Notes under the pieces: generated by a model | The model's input: the letters and a program-made list of their open reading frames with translations, nothing else | The model's database searches: none | Told to the model about the DNA's origin: nothing | Virus record (IMG/VR): IMGVR_UViG_3300022602_000029 | Coordinates: 62,001-126,000 of that record | Length of the DNA stretch: 64,000 bases | Strand: one strand, 5' to 3' | Source: a virus | Shown here: positions 55,641 to 63,249 of the stretch, piece after piece | How positions within the stretch are numbered: the stretch's first letter is position 1 | Layout: each line of letters starts with the position of its first letter | Position numbers and translations under genes: made by a program

Positions 55641-56809
55641 TGAGAGCACGGGATTTCCTGCTGTTGGAATACGACAGATCCAAGACCCTAAAGACCTTTG
55701 GCACCAAGCTACTGCAGGCCCTGGCTAGAGATCCCACAGCGGACCCCAAGCTCAAACATCAGCAGGATCCCAAGCAGGTATTAGATCAGATAGAAACTAA
55801 CGACCCCACTGAGCACAAGGAATACACACAATGGCTGGCCAAATGCTACAGCAATGAGGCGGTCAAGCTAGAGGACATCAACAGCAAGGCACAAGAAGCC
55901 CTGGCCCTTTATCATCAGATGAAACGCAAGCGCCTGTTCCGTGGTGAATACAGCGCCTGGGGTGACATCTACAAGCTGTCATTCCGTGATCTGCTGAAGG
56001 TGGTGAATACTGCCCAGCTGAGCCAACAGCTGAATCGAGAAAAGAAAGAACGACCCAAGGGTAGCGCCACAGAAATACTACGCAACGACCAAGTGCGTAT
56101 CTTGAAGATCAACGATGAGGCCGCGGCCAAATACTACGGGCAGGGCACCACATGGTGCACTTCAGGTGACAAGGACAATCGTTTCAACTACTACAACGAC
56201 AAAGGCCCCATATTCGTGCTACTGCCCCAACACCCCCAGTATCAGGGTGAAAAGTATCAGATACACATAGCCACAGATCAGTTCATGGACCCCCAGGATG
56301 AGCCAGCAGGCGGGGGTACTGACATGGGCAGTTGGTATCTGTTGAAACGACGCTTTGGCGACATCACCTCCGTGATAGCAGAAAACGACCCCAACATTTA
56401 CCTTAACCTATACTTGATAGATGAAGTCACGTTCAACAGAGTATTGGACAAGGTCAAGGCCCTGGCCTATAGACGGGTGGGTGAGTTCCGTGATCTCTAC
56501 GGTGAAGATGCTCTACCCGATGATTGGATAGAAGAATACAATGAGTTTCTGGAAGAACTGGATCGGAGGGCCCTGATAGATCTACAGCAGGAACTAGACT
56601 ACCAAGATGGCCATCACAGGGATCTATTGGCCATACCAGATATGATAGCCTTGCCTATACTCAGCGAGCACTATGGTGTGCTGGGCGATCTAGACAACGG
56701 TGATCTTGCCCATGATCTAGCGCAGGCCATAGGCTACGGTATCGTGATCCAACATGATGGCAAGGGCAAGTTTACCGTAACTCTAGACCACCAATACGAC
56801 CCACATTAG
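55640..56809 (+). CDS. Late protein with TTWCTS motif, unknown function
   Basis: Three hundred and eighty-nine residues from ATG 55640 (MRARDFLLLEY). The core is YYGQGTTWCTSGDKDNRFNY followed by KGPIFVLLP, a motif (TxWC-x-S...N-x-F..Y...G-x-hahl) that recurs in many large-phage proteins of unknown function, and YQIHIATDQFMD. The C-terminal 120 residues are acidic and helical. It converges on the GT9-like gene with a 4-nt overlap. The residues T, W and C could be catalytic; not established. Confidence 0.72.
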   Translation: MRARDFLLLEYDRSKTLKTFGTKLLQALARDPTADPKLKHQQDPKQVLDQIETNDPTEHKEYTQWLAKCYSNEAVKLEDINSKAQEALALYHQMKRKRLFRGEYSAWGDIYKLSFRDLLKVVNTAQLSQQLNREKKERPKGSATEILRNDQVRILKINDEAAAKYYGQGTTWCTSGDKDNRFNYYNDKGPIFVLLPQHPQYQGEKYQIHIATDQFMDPQDEPAGGGTDMGSWYLLKRRFGDITSVIAENDPNIYLNLYLIDEVTFNRVLDKVKALAYRRVGEFRDLYGEDALPDDWIEEYNEFLEELDRRALIDLQQELDYQDGHHRDLLAIPDMIALPILSEHYGVLGDLDNGDLAHDLAQAIGYGIVIQHDGKGKFTVTLDHQYDPH

Positions 56810-57567
56810 GGTCCAGGGCTGAATATGGGCTTGGCCGCTAGGCTATCCGATGGGGGCTGTAGTATGGTCCAATCCGTGCCCAAGACAGGAGTTAGGTGTA
56901 TGTGGCTACGGGGTATCCAATACTTGTCTCCATCTATCTTGAGCTGATCCACTAGGTTGCTGAATGCGCTGTCTATCAGGATCATGGCCTGGGCACCCTC
57001 TATGACCTTGAGCCAATCAAACACGCTGTCAGTCAAGGCCCTTATTTCTATGCGTTGCCAGTCCGAAGGTACGTTGCTGAGATCAGCCGCACACCTGTAG
57101 GTGCTACCCTCTGTGTGATAGACCATGTACTGCTCTTGGGTCACTACCTTATCATAGAGCCGTTGCTCTCGCTCTGGGTTCCTAGTGATGCACTCACCTA
57201 GGGTCCATTTCTTCAGGAAGGGTACCCCCGCTTTAGAATACTTGAACTCGTCAAAATGCTGTATCTGGAAGAAGGGCTGTTGGCTCAGTTCTGGGCGTAT
57301 GTTCAGGGCCTGGTATAGGCATATGATCTCATCGCACTTGAAGGCCTTGAGCCTCTTTTCGGGCTCGGTATAAAAGAAGTCGCCCTTGCTGTCTTCGGGT
57401 ATGGGTATCCAGTGTACCCAAGGCACTGTCTCTTTGACAGACCCCCAGAATGGCTCACAGATGGGCCAATAGATCTGGTAGCCCTCATCGGCCCAGTATC
57501 GGGCGATGGGCAGGGCTATGATGATATCACCTAGCCCCCTTGATTGTATGATTCCTAGTTTCTTCAT
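56806..57567 (-). CDS. GT9-like glycosyltransferase
   Basis: Two hundred and fifty-three residues from ATG 57567 (MKKLGIIQSRGLGDIIIALP), which carries the N-terminal GLGD...ALP signature of GT9/ADP-heptose-type transferases. WLKVIEGAQAMILIDSAFSNLVDQL gives the C-terminal nucleotide-sugar region with the S-x-x-x-H/N pattern. Shorter than bacterial heptosyltransferases (about 330). Lies downstream of Dam in a leftward unit. An upstream TTG start overlapping dam is rejected. Confidence 0.74.
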   Translation of the reverse strand: MKKLGIIQSRGLGDIIIALPIARYWADEGYQIYWPICEPFWGSVKETVPWVHWIPIPEDSKGDFFYTEPEKRLKAFKCDEIICLYQALNIRPELSQQPFFQIQHFDEFKYSKAGVPFLKKWTLGECITRNPEREQRLYDKVVTQEQYMVYHTEGSTYRCAADLSNVPSDWQRIEIRALTDSVFDWLKVIEGAQAMILIDSAFSNLVDQLKIDGDKYWIPRSHIHLTPVLGTDWTILQPPSDSLAAKPIFSPGP

Positions 57568-57571
57568 ATTT

Positions 57572-58513
57572 TTAGTTATCGAATTCAAAAAGTTGATCGA
57601 GCAATGTTGGCGCTTGGCTCGGGGGTGTTATAGAAGGACTGTGTAACAAGATCTCCTCAGCGGTCTTGGCCGTATGGGTAGTGTTGTTGTTTTCATCTAC
57701 GGTCTTGGCCCTGCGTCCTGCTGTATAGGTGATAGGGTATTTCTTTAGTATCAACTGACCCTGTTGCTGTGTGTAGAACGCATCTCCGCATTCTCTGTTA
57801 CAGTAGAACACTAGATCTCCTGCTAGGTCCTGTTGCCGACAGAACGTGATCAGATTGGTATGATCCTGATCAGTAAAGGTCTGGCTATAACTGGTAAAGC
57901 TATCTCTATAGGGTGGGTCAAAGAACCAAAAGGTCCTGCCCTGTTTCAGCGCAGTACAGTTCTGCCAGATACCGCAGGTGATGTCTACCCTTTGTAGGAA
58001 GTTATGCCATTCTATAACATTGTCTCTGTCATAGACCTTGACCGTTTGATTTAGCAATCCGCTGGGTGTGGCGAATCTGCCATTGCTGGTCTGGTTAGTC
58101 TGCCATATGCCGTTGAAACCGGTCTTCATCAAGAAGTAAAGGCTAGCACTTTCATCTGTGCTGTTCCATTGATGCCAGTTAGTGGTATACTCTCTGCGTA
58201 GGTCGTAGTAGAAAGCCTTGCGATCTATCTTAGATAAAGGTAGATACTGTAGCGTGAGGGCATCCATACGGGCCATGAAGTTCACGTGATCTGATTTGAT
58301 AGCCCTGTAGATACCTATGATCTCTGCGTTGATATCATTCAAGATAAACTTAGTGATGTTGGGACAGTTTTGGGCTACCCAACACATCATAGCGCCTCCT
58401 CCAAAGAAGGGTTCAGCGTAGGTATCATACCCAGATGTGGGTATGCCTGGATCCACTAGATATTTAGGGATCATCTTGTTCTTGCCACCTGCCCAGATAT
58501 ATAATGGTTTCAT
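57572..58513 (-). CDS. dam: DNA adenine methylase (Dam family)
   Basis: Three hundred and thirteen residues, full length. WAGGKNKMIP and EPFFGGGAM (motif I, 34-42) bind AdoMet; FFDPPYRDSF carries the catalytic DPPY (199-202); order I-TRD-IV makes it an alpha-class N6-adenine methylase like Dam. Target is probably GATC, which is common in this genome. It could protect phage DNA from restriction or influence promoters, including its own (GATC at 58539-58542). Its promoter is leaderless. Confidence 0.88.
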   Translation of the reverse strand: MKPLYIWAGGKNKMIPKYLVDPGIPTSGYDTYAEPFFGGGAMMCWVAQNCPNITKFILNDINAEIIGIYRAIKSDHVNFMARMDALTLQYLPLSKIDRKAFYYDLRREYTTNWHQWNSTDESASLYFLMKTGFNGIWQTNQTSNGRFATPSGLLNQTVKVYDRDNVIEWHNFLQRVDITCGIWQNCTALKQGRTFWFFDPPYRDSFTSYSQTFTDQDHTNLITFCRQQDLAGDLVFYCNRECGDAFYTQQQGQLILKKYPITYTAGRRAKTVDENNNTTHTAKTAEEILLHSPSITPPSQAPTLLDQLFEFDN

Positions 58514-58519
58514 CCTATT

Positions 58520-58548
58520 ATTATACAGGGTTGACTCGGATCTGTCAA
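58520..58548 (-). promoter_or_regulatory. Sigma70 promoter (leaderless) for dam, perfect consensus
   Basis: TTGACA, 17-nt spacer, TATAAT; 6 nt to ATG 58513. Its -35 (58543-58548) lies between the -35 and -10 of the rightward promoter. Confidence 0.86.
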
Positions 58549-58560
58549 TGATGTTATAAT
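58531..58560 (+). promoter_or_regulatory. Sigma70 promoter for GT9-like gene 58593
   Basis: TTGACT, 18-nt spacer, TATAAT. Interleaved with the divergent dam promoter, with a GATC at 58539-58542 between the two -35 boxes. Confidence 0.78.
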
Positions 58561-58565
58561 GGTGT

Positions 58566-58573
58566 TGTAAATA
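58566..58573 (+). promoter_or_regulatory. Late element TGTAAATA in the leader of gene 58593
   Basis: Follows the sigma70 -10 box; the gene may therefore be expressed both early and late. Confidence 0.4.
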
Positions 58574-58592
58574 TCACAAAGGAACTACAGCA

Positions 58593-59372
58593 GTGGCAAA
58601 AAACTCATACAAACATTCCGGGACCCTAGGCGATCTAGTATATAGCCTACCTATAGTAAGTTACACAGGGGGTGGCAAATTCTATCTCCACCTCAATCAG
58701 ATCGATTGGATAGGCAAGCATTATTATGGAGCAGACCCTAGCCCATTCCATCAGGGACGCATGACCCTAAAAGATTACGAGTTCATGAAATCATTTATGT
58801 TGGCACAGCCCTACATAGAATCCTTCGAACCTCTAGATACTAAAAAACACGAGATCACCCATAACCTGGATCGATTCCGTGCTCCTTTCGTGGGACACCC
58901 TGGCAACTATGTGGACCTATATGCCAATGTGTTTAATATCACAGATGCGGCCATCCATGAGCAACTGCGTACCACACCCTGGTTGACAGCACCCGCTCCA
59001 GTAGCCCCAGAAGGCATCAGTGTCATAGTCAATAGGACCGGACGTTGGGTTCCTGGACAGCGCAATCCACGTTACGATGAATGGAAAGCTGATGGCCTGG
59101 ATCAAGAAGCATTATTTGTTGGACTGAAAAACGAGTACGAAGATTTCGTTAAGTTATCTGGATGGGAAAACTGTAAATATCAGCCTACTAATACCCTGCT
59201 AGAAGTAGCGAATCTGATCAAAGGAGTTAACGCATTTATTGGTAATCAATCAGTGGCATTATCATTGGCTATTGGATTGGGCGCAGAGTTTTATTGTGAA
59301 GGGCGCAGAGACTTACCTATAGAACGCAATGAGTGTTACTTTCCTAAACAGCCGAATGGCTACTACTTCTGA
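58593..59372 (+). CDS. GT9-like glycosyltransferase, third copy
   Basis: Two hundred and fifty-nine residues with GTG start. HSGTLGDLVYSLPIV is the N-terminal GD...LP motif, and GVNAFIGNQSVALSLAIGLGAEFYCEG the C-terminal donor-binding region with an N-Q-S in place of D-S-G. AAGGA lies 10 nt before the GTG. Related in fold to genes 3241 and 56806, so this phage has three GT9-like enzymes. Confidence 0.74.
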   Translation: MAKNSYKHSGTLGDLVYSLPIVSYTGGGKFYLHLNQIDWIGKHYYGADPSPFHQGRMTLKDYEFMKSFMLAQPYIESFEPLDTKKHEITHNLDRFRAPFVGHPGNYVDLYANVFNITDAAIHEQLRTTPWLTAPAPVAPEGISVIVNRTGRWVPGQRNPRYDEWKADGLDQEALFVGLKNEYEDFVKLSGWENCKYQPTNTLLEVANLIKGVNAFIGNQSVALSLAIGLGAEFYCEGRRDLPIERNECYFPKQPNGYYF

Positions 59373-59401
59373 TTTGACGTAGCTTCCTTTATGTGTTACA
59401 G

Positions 59402-59427
59402 TAACGTGTACTAATAAATACACGTTA
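59402..59427 (+). promoter_or_regulatory. Late promoter AATAAATA inside a perfect inverted repeat
   Basis: TAACGTGTA (59402-59410) and TACACGTTA (59419-59427) are 9-bp perfect arms around and overlapping AATAAATA (59413-59420); the right arm includes the A of ATG 59427. A good operator candidate. Confidence 0.65.
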
Positions 59428-60872
59428 TGAATATGTTTGAAATAGCCACCCCTAAACTTAAAAAGCGAGTACTAAAAGCACTCGACAATATCGAAGACGA
59501 CGCTGTACTGAAAAAGATACTGCATCAAATGAAAGGTGATATCTTTGGCGGTAATCTAAAGAAAGCCTTAGAAAATAGCGGCATCAAAGATAAGTTTACT
59601 TCTGGACATCAAAAGGCCTATCAGTGGTTATGTAGAGAAATCGAGCATACAGAAGCTCCTTTGGAAGATAAAGTACATTTAGTAAAACTACTAACAGATC
59701 AATCTAATCTGATCAAACCTGAAGTGTTTACCAGTCCTACTACAGGACGTAGCATCCTAGACAGTCTAAGTCCTAAGATTAAAAATAACAAAGTTTTTAA
59801 AGATATTATTGAACCTTTGATGATGTTTGGTATGGCAGGACCTACAGGAATGGGCCCAGGCGAAGCCGCTATGATCGTACTAACTGCTGGTGCTAAAGAA
59901 AATACTGATAAAAAAGGTGGAGACTTTTCTATAGGAGATTGGAAAGTTGAGATCAAGATGGGTGGGGCGGTACCCCCGGGAGATAGCGGACAAAAGGTCG
60001 GCGATCAAGAGATAAAGAAACTATTAGATATTGCTAAGAAGCATGGCATCTCAGAAGAAGAGATTGGATACAGGAGAGGCGCATTGAATCCCAGTTTCGA
60101 AAGAGGATGGCTACCTGCTCTGTTTCAAGCCTATGCAGGTAAAGAAGGAGAAGACAAATCTAGAGAACTACTGGGAAAATATCTCAAAGTTATCTATCCT
60201 CCAATAGATGATGGATTGGTATCTACAGTCTATGCTGGACTAGGCCAACCGGGCAATAATAAAGTATTGATGCCGTTGATCTATAACATGTATAAGAAAA
60301 GTCACATGTGGGACAGCATGTGTTTTATTGATAAAGACACACTAGAGTATGCTAATACTTTAGAAGCGAGCGACATACCAGAAACGGCAGGAGTTAGCTA
60401 TAAACTAAGACAAGGTGGCGATACCTACGCTGTGGCTTCGGGGGCATTCATGCTATATCTAAAGCCTGACCCTAACGCTGAAGAGGGCGGAGATGTTCCT
60501 AACATAGAATTGAACCCACCAAAGAAGAAAAATAAAAAAACCAAAGTTGATCCTAGACAGCAAGACCTTTTTGATCCTGTTGAACTACAGAAAAAGGCTG
60601 ACAAAGTAAAACAAGATCTATCAATAGAACAACAAAGGGCAGAGATATTAAAAGATCCTAGCAATCCCATCACCCAGGCTTATAGTAATATAATCAATGG
60701 TCTACCAAAAGATTTAGATCCTGCTGAACGAACAGCTGAACTAGATCTATTTTTGAGCACTATCAGCGATGGCTTAATAAATGGATTGGATCCAAAAGCT
60801 ATCGCAAAGAACTTAATGGATCAGAACATCTATGAAAGCCAGTTAAGGCGATTAAAACAGTTGATCGTTTGA
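59427..60872 (+). CDS. Late protein with PD-(D/E)XK-like nuclease motif
   Basis: Four hundred and eighty-one residues. MGPGEAAMIVLTAG, then KKGGDFSIGDWKVEIKMGG gives E...GD(x8)E-x-K, the arrangement of PD-(D/E)XK nucleases (about residues 142-178). It continues with LIYNMYKKSHMWDSMCFIDK and a helical, charged C-terminus. A DNA-processing enzyme delivered or used late is plausible, but a structural protein cannot be excluded. Leaderless: late element 6 nt before the ATG. Confidence 0.66.
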   Translation: MNMFEIATPKLKKRVLKALDNIEDDAVLKKILHQMKGDIFGGNLKKALENSGIKDKFTSGHQKAYQWLCREIEHTEAPLEDKVHLVKLLTDQSNLIKPEVFTSPTTGRSILDSLSPKIKNNKVFKDIIEPLMMFGMAGPTGMGPGEAAMIVLTAGAKENTDKKGGDFSIGDWKVEIKMGGAVPPGDSGQKVGDQEIKKLLDIAKKHGISEEEIGYRRGALNPSFERGWLPALFQAYAGKEGEDKSRELLGKYLKVIYPPIDDGLVSTVYAGLGQPGNNKVLMPLIYNMYKKSHMWDSMCFIDKDTLEYANTLEASDIPETAGVSYKLRQGGDTYAVASGAFMLYLKPDPNAEEGGDVPNIELNPPKKKNKKTKVDPRQQDLFDPVELQKKADKVKQDLSIEQQRAEILKDPSNPITQAYSNIINGLPKDLDPAERTAELDLFLSTISDGLINGLDPKAIAKNLMDQNIYESQLRRLKQLIV

Positions 60873-60897
60873 CATCTTCCAAAAAATAGCGCATAAT
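60869..60897 (+). promoter_or_regulatory. Sigma70-like promoter of the lysis cassette
   Basis: TTGACA overlapping the preceding stop codon, 17-nt spacer, CATAAT. The endolysin ATG is 86 nt downstream. Confidence 0.68.
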
Positions 60898-60982
60898 AGC
60901 TTATTAAGAGCCTATTTCTCCACCATATCGAGTGGATGAGATAACTATATTACCAAAACTAAACTAGGAAAAGGAGGTCGTA

Positions 60983-61561
60983 ATGACGGAATTAACACTA
61001 GATAGAGTAGAAGCGAATACAGCTAAAGCAGAACGATTAGGAATAATATTCAAAGCCTGCATCATGCTGATAGGATTCTTAGTATGTGTAAACATGCTGA
61101 CCTATGCCGTTCATCGCAAGTTGGCACAATCAGAAGTCGTAGAAGATAATAATATCACAGCGGCTGTGAGAGAAAGACAAATCGGATGTCTAGCCAAAAA
61201 CATCTATCACGAAGCAGGAGCAGAGCCATTTGAAGGTAAAGTAGCCGTAGCACAGGTGACATTAAACAGGGCTAACAATAGCCAATTCCCTGGAGATATC
61301 TGCGGAGTCATTTATCAAAAAAACTTTGTCTATGATAAACTCATATGCCAGTTCAGCTGGTATTGTGACAGAGAAACAGGAGTGCGTCCTATCAACAAGG
61401 CCATGTTCAACGAAAGCGAAGAAGTGGCAAAGAAAGTACTGCTAGAAGGCTTTAGGCTTCCAGGCCTAAAAGATGCCTTATACTATCACGGGGATTATAT
61501 CAATCCACATTGGAACAAGCAACCAATCGCCCATATCGGTCATCACATCTTTTACAAGTAA
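60983..61561 (+). CDS. SleB-type cell wall hydrolase with N-terminal membrane anchor (endolysin)
   Basis: One hundred and ninety-two residues. A hydrophobic helix (about 22-41, FKACIMLIGFLVCVNMLTYA) works as signal anchor. The catalytic domain has LAKNIYHEAGAEPFEGKVAV with Glu77 in YHEA, followed by VTLNRANNSQFPGDICGVIY and CQFSWYCD, typical for SleB/Hydrolase_2. It should cut peptidoglycan after release or export by the membrane anchor. AAAGGAGG precedes the ATG. The next gene is a holin candidate. Confidence 0.86.
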   Translation: MTELTLDRVEANTAKAERLGIIFKACIMLIGFLVCVNMLTYAVHRKLAQSEVVEDNNITAAVRERQIGCLAKNIYHEAGAEPFEGKVAVAQVTLNRANNSQFPGDICGVIYQKNFVYDKLICQFSWYCDRETGVRPINKAMFNESEEVAKKVLLEGFRLPGLKDALYYHGDYINPHWNKQPIAHIGHHIFYK

Positions 61562-61570
61562 GGAAGTAAC

Positions 61571-61897
61571 ATGAATAGAACTATGATGGAGTTTATCTCT
61601 AAGTGGCCACGCTGGATCTGGTATTTCGTTAGGGATCATCTAGCTAAGATGTCAGCACATACCCTAGGTTGGTTCAGTATTATCTTGTGCCATTTTGCGG
61701 CTATTCCTACCCTGCTAGCTGTTCTTTTTGGACAAAGCGACAAGTTACCTCCCGTGGACCTTATGCTGTTCATCTGGAGCGCACTGATCACTATGTTCTT
61801 TAAGGCCATGATCGAGAAGAATTTCTTATATATTTCTACGATCTGTATGGGATTTGTAGCACAGACTGTGATCATGAGCTTGATCTTGTTCAAGTAG
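61571..61897 (+). CDS. Membrane protein, holin candidate
   Basis: One hundred and eight residues with three hydrophobic stretches (GWFSIILCHFAAIPTLLAVLF, LPPVDLMLFIWSALITMFF, ISTICMGFVAQTVIMSLILF). It starts 9 nt after the endolysin with AAGGAAG. Size, three helices and position next to SleB suggest a holin; sequence alone does not prove it. Confidence 0.7.
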   Translation: MNRTMMEFISKWPRWIWYFVRDHLAKMSAHTLGWFSIILCHFAAIPTLLAVLFGQSDKLPPVDLMLFIWSALITMFFKAMIEKNFLYISTICMGFVAQTVIMSLILFK

Positions 61898-61898
61898 A

Positions 61899-61906
61899 AA
61901 TAAATA
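61899..61906 (+). promoter_or_regulatory. Late promoter AATAAATA (leaderless)
   Basis: Begins 1 nt after the stop of the holin candidate and ends 4 nt before ATG 61911. Confidence 0.65.
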
Positions 61907-61910
61907 TCTC

Positions 61911-62612
61911 ATGCGCATACATGAGATAAACGAATCTGAAGCCTGGCAGAAATCTTCGGGCAAAAACAAGAATGGTGGCCTTAACGCCAAAGGCGTTAAG
62001 AGCTATCGAGCTAGTCATCCCGGCAGTCATCTACAAACTGCTGTAACTACTAAACCTAGCAAACTGAAAAAAGGGTCCAAAGCCAGCAAGAGACGCAAGA
62101 GTTTCTGTGCCCGCATGAAGGGGATGAAGAAACATCGTACTGGTGCCAAGACCAAACACGATCCAAATTCACGCATTAACAAAAGTCTACGCAAATGGCA
62201 TTGTGAAAGCATTGAAGAGATGCAGGATTTAATCTTAGCAGGAGATCTTTACATTGGCCTGTTAAAGGAAAATGCCGTATCAGATTTAGAAAAAGATCTC
62301 AAGGACCCTAAGAGCTACGATGCTATAGATCATATGATGACGGCTATAGCTAAGAAGCATAATATATCTCCCAAAAAACTACACGATGAATTCGTAGAGA
62401 AACACGGAGAACTGCCAGACGACTGGATCAGTGAAAACTTCGCAGATGGTAAAAAGCCCGGACGTAAAGGGTTGAGCAAACGCCTACATGTTAATACCAA
62501 AGGCACTGCGGCAGAACTAGAAAAACGTGCCCATAATGCCACAGGTGAGAAACAACGTATGTTACACTTTGTGGCCAACATGAAAGCTGGCAAAAAGAAG
62601 GCACATAAATAA
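61911..62612 (+). CDS. DUF6321-type basic late protein
   Basis: Two hundred and thirty-three residues. GGLNAKGVKSYRASHPGSHL, TTKPSKLKKGSKASKRRKSF and CARMKGMKKHRTGAKTKHDP match the DUF6321 phage family, which is strongly basic; a second related basic segment ends the protein (GKKPGRKGLSKRLHVNTKGT, EKQRMLHFVANMKAGKKKAH). The middle is helical and acidic. Probably a DNA-binding virion protein. Leaderless, late. Confidence 0.78.
   Translation: MRIHEINESEAWQKSSGKNKNGGLNAKGVKSYRASHPGSHLQTAVTTKPSKLKKGSKASKRRKSFCARMKGMKKHRTGAKTKHDPNSRINKSLRKWHCESIEEMQDLILAGDLYIGLLKENAVSDLEKDLKDPKSYDAIDHMMTAIAKKHNISPKKLHDEFVEKHGELPDDWISENFADGKKPGRKGLSKRLHVNTKGTAAELEKRAHNATGEKQRMLHFVANMKAGKKKAHK
62604..62611 (+). promoter_or_regulatory. 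Late promoter CATAAATA (leaderless) overlapping a stop codon
   Basis: Made from the last codons and TAA of the DUF6321 gene; ends 5 nt before ATG 62617. Confidence 0.65.
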
Positions 62613-62616
62613 AAGT

Positions 62617-63195
62617 ATGAGAATGAGCGAACTCCTGCCTGAAGTGAGAGATCACGGATCCGGCCACAACAATATGATGGATACCAATCCTACCGAGAGT
62701 GGATTCTCTTACGATTCAGAACATGGCGGGATGATGCCTAATCGCGAAGATCCAGATGATGCTGAACACTGCATATGGGTAGATGGCAAGTTATTTCGCA
62801 CCTACTGGGGTAAAGATGTCGCTATGCGAATGGCTCACGAACTACATCGTAAATATCCCCATAGACACATTGAAGTAAAGCCTAAGTTCCAAGCAGAACA
62901 ACATGATAGTATGCGCATGACTAATAATACCATAGATGACTCAGAGGCTAGAGAAAATGACGAAGGTGGTAGTGTATCAGGTAAAGTGGTATCTAACTTT
63001 ATGGAGAAGACATCTCCTAAACTATGCAGAAGTCCCAAACGTCTAGGACGTAGTGATCATAGTAGCTGTGTAGCACAGGGTCTAAGACCACATCAATCAA
63101 AAGGTAAAGGCCATACTGATGGCAACGGGCATTACCTCAAAGGCCATAAGGCTAAATCCGTCAAATATGGCGGTAATGTTAAAGACTATAGTTAA
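62617..63195 (+). CDS. Late protein of unknown function, His/Gly/Lys-rich tail
   Basis: One hundred and ninety-two residues. Conserved-looking centre AEHCIWVDGKLFRTYWGKDV, then MAHELHRKYPHRHIEVKPKF; the last 60 residues are basic and rich in His, Gly and Ser (KLCRSPKRLGRSDHSSCVAQG). Late, leaderless, and paired with the DUF6321 protein, so possibly another internal virion protein. Confidence 0.66.
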   Translation: MRMSELLPEVRDHGSGHNNMMDTNPTESGFSYDSEHGGMMPNREDPDDAEHCIWVDGKLFRTYWGKDVAMRMAHELHRKYPHRHIEVKPKFQAEQHDSMRMTNNTIDDSEARENDEGGSVSGKVVSNFMEKTSPKLCRSPKRLGRSDHSSCVAQGLRPHQSKGKGHTDGNGHYLKGHKAKSVKYGGNVKDYS

Positions 63196-63200
63196 AAAAT

Positions 63201-63228
63201 TTGACAGCCGCGTCTTAGGTAGTATAAT
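63201..63228 (+). promoter_or_regulatory. Sigma70 promoter for the nucleotide-sugar dehydrogenase
   Basis: TTGACA, 16-nt spacer, TATAAT; 21 nt to the ATG with AGGA in the leader. Confidence 0.84.
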
Positions 63229-63249
63229 TACTACTAACACAGGACCACT

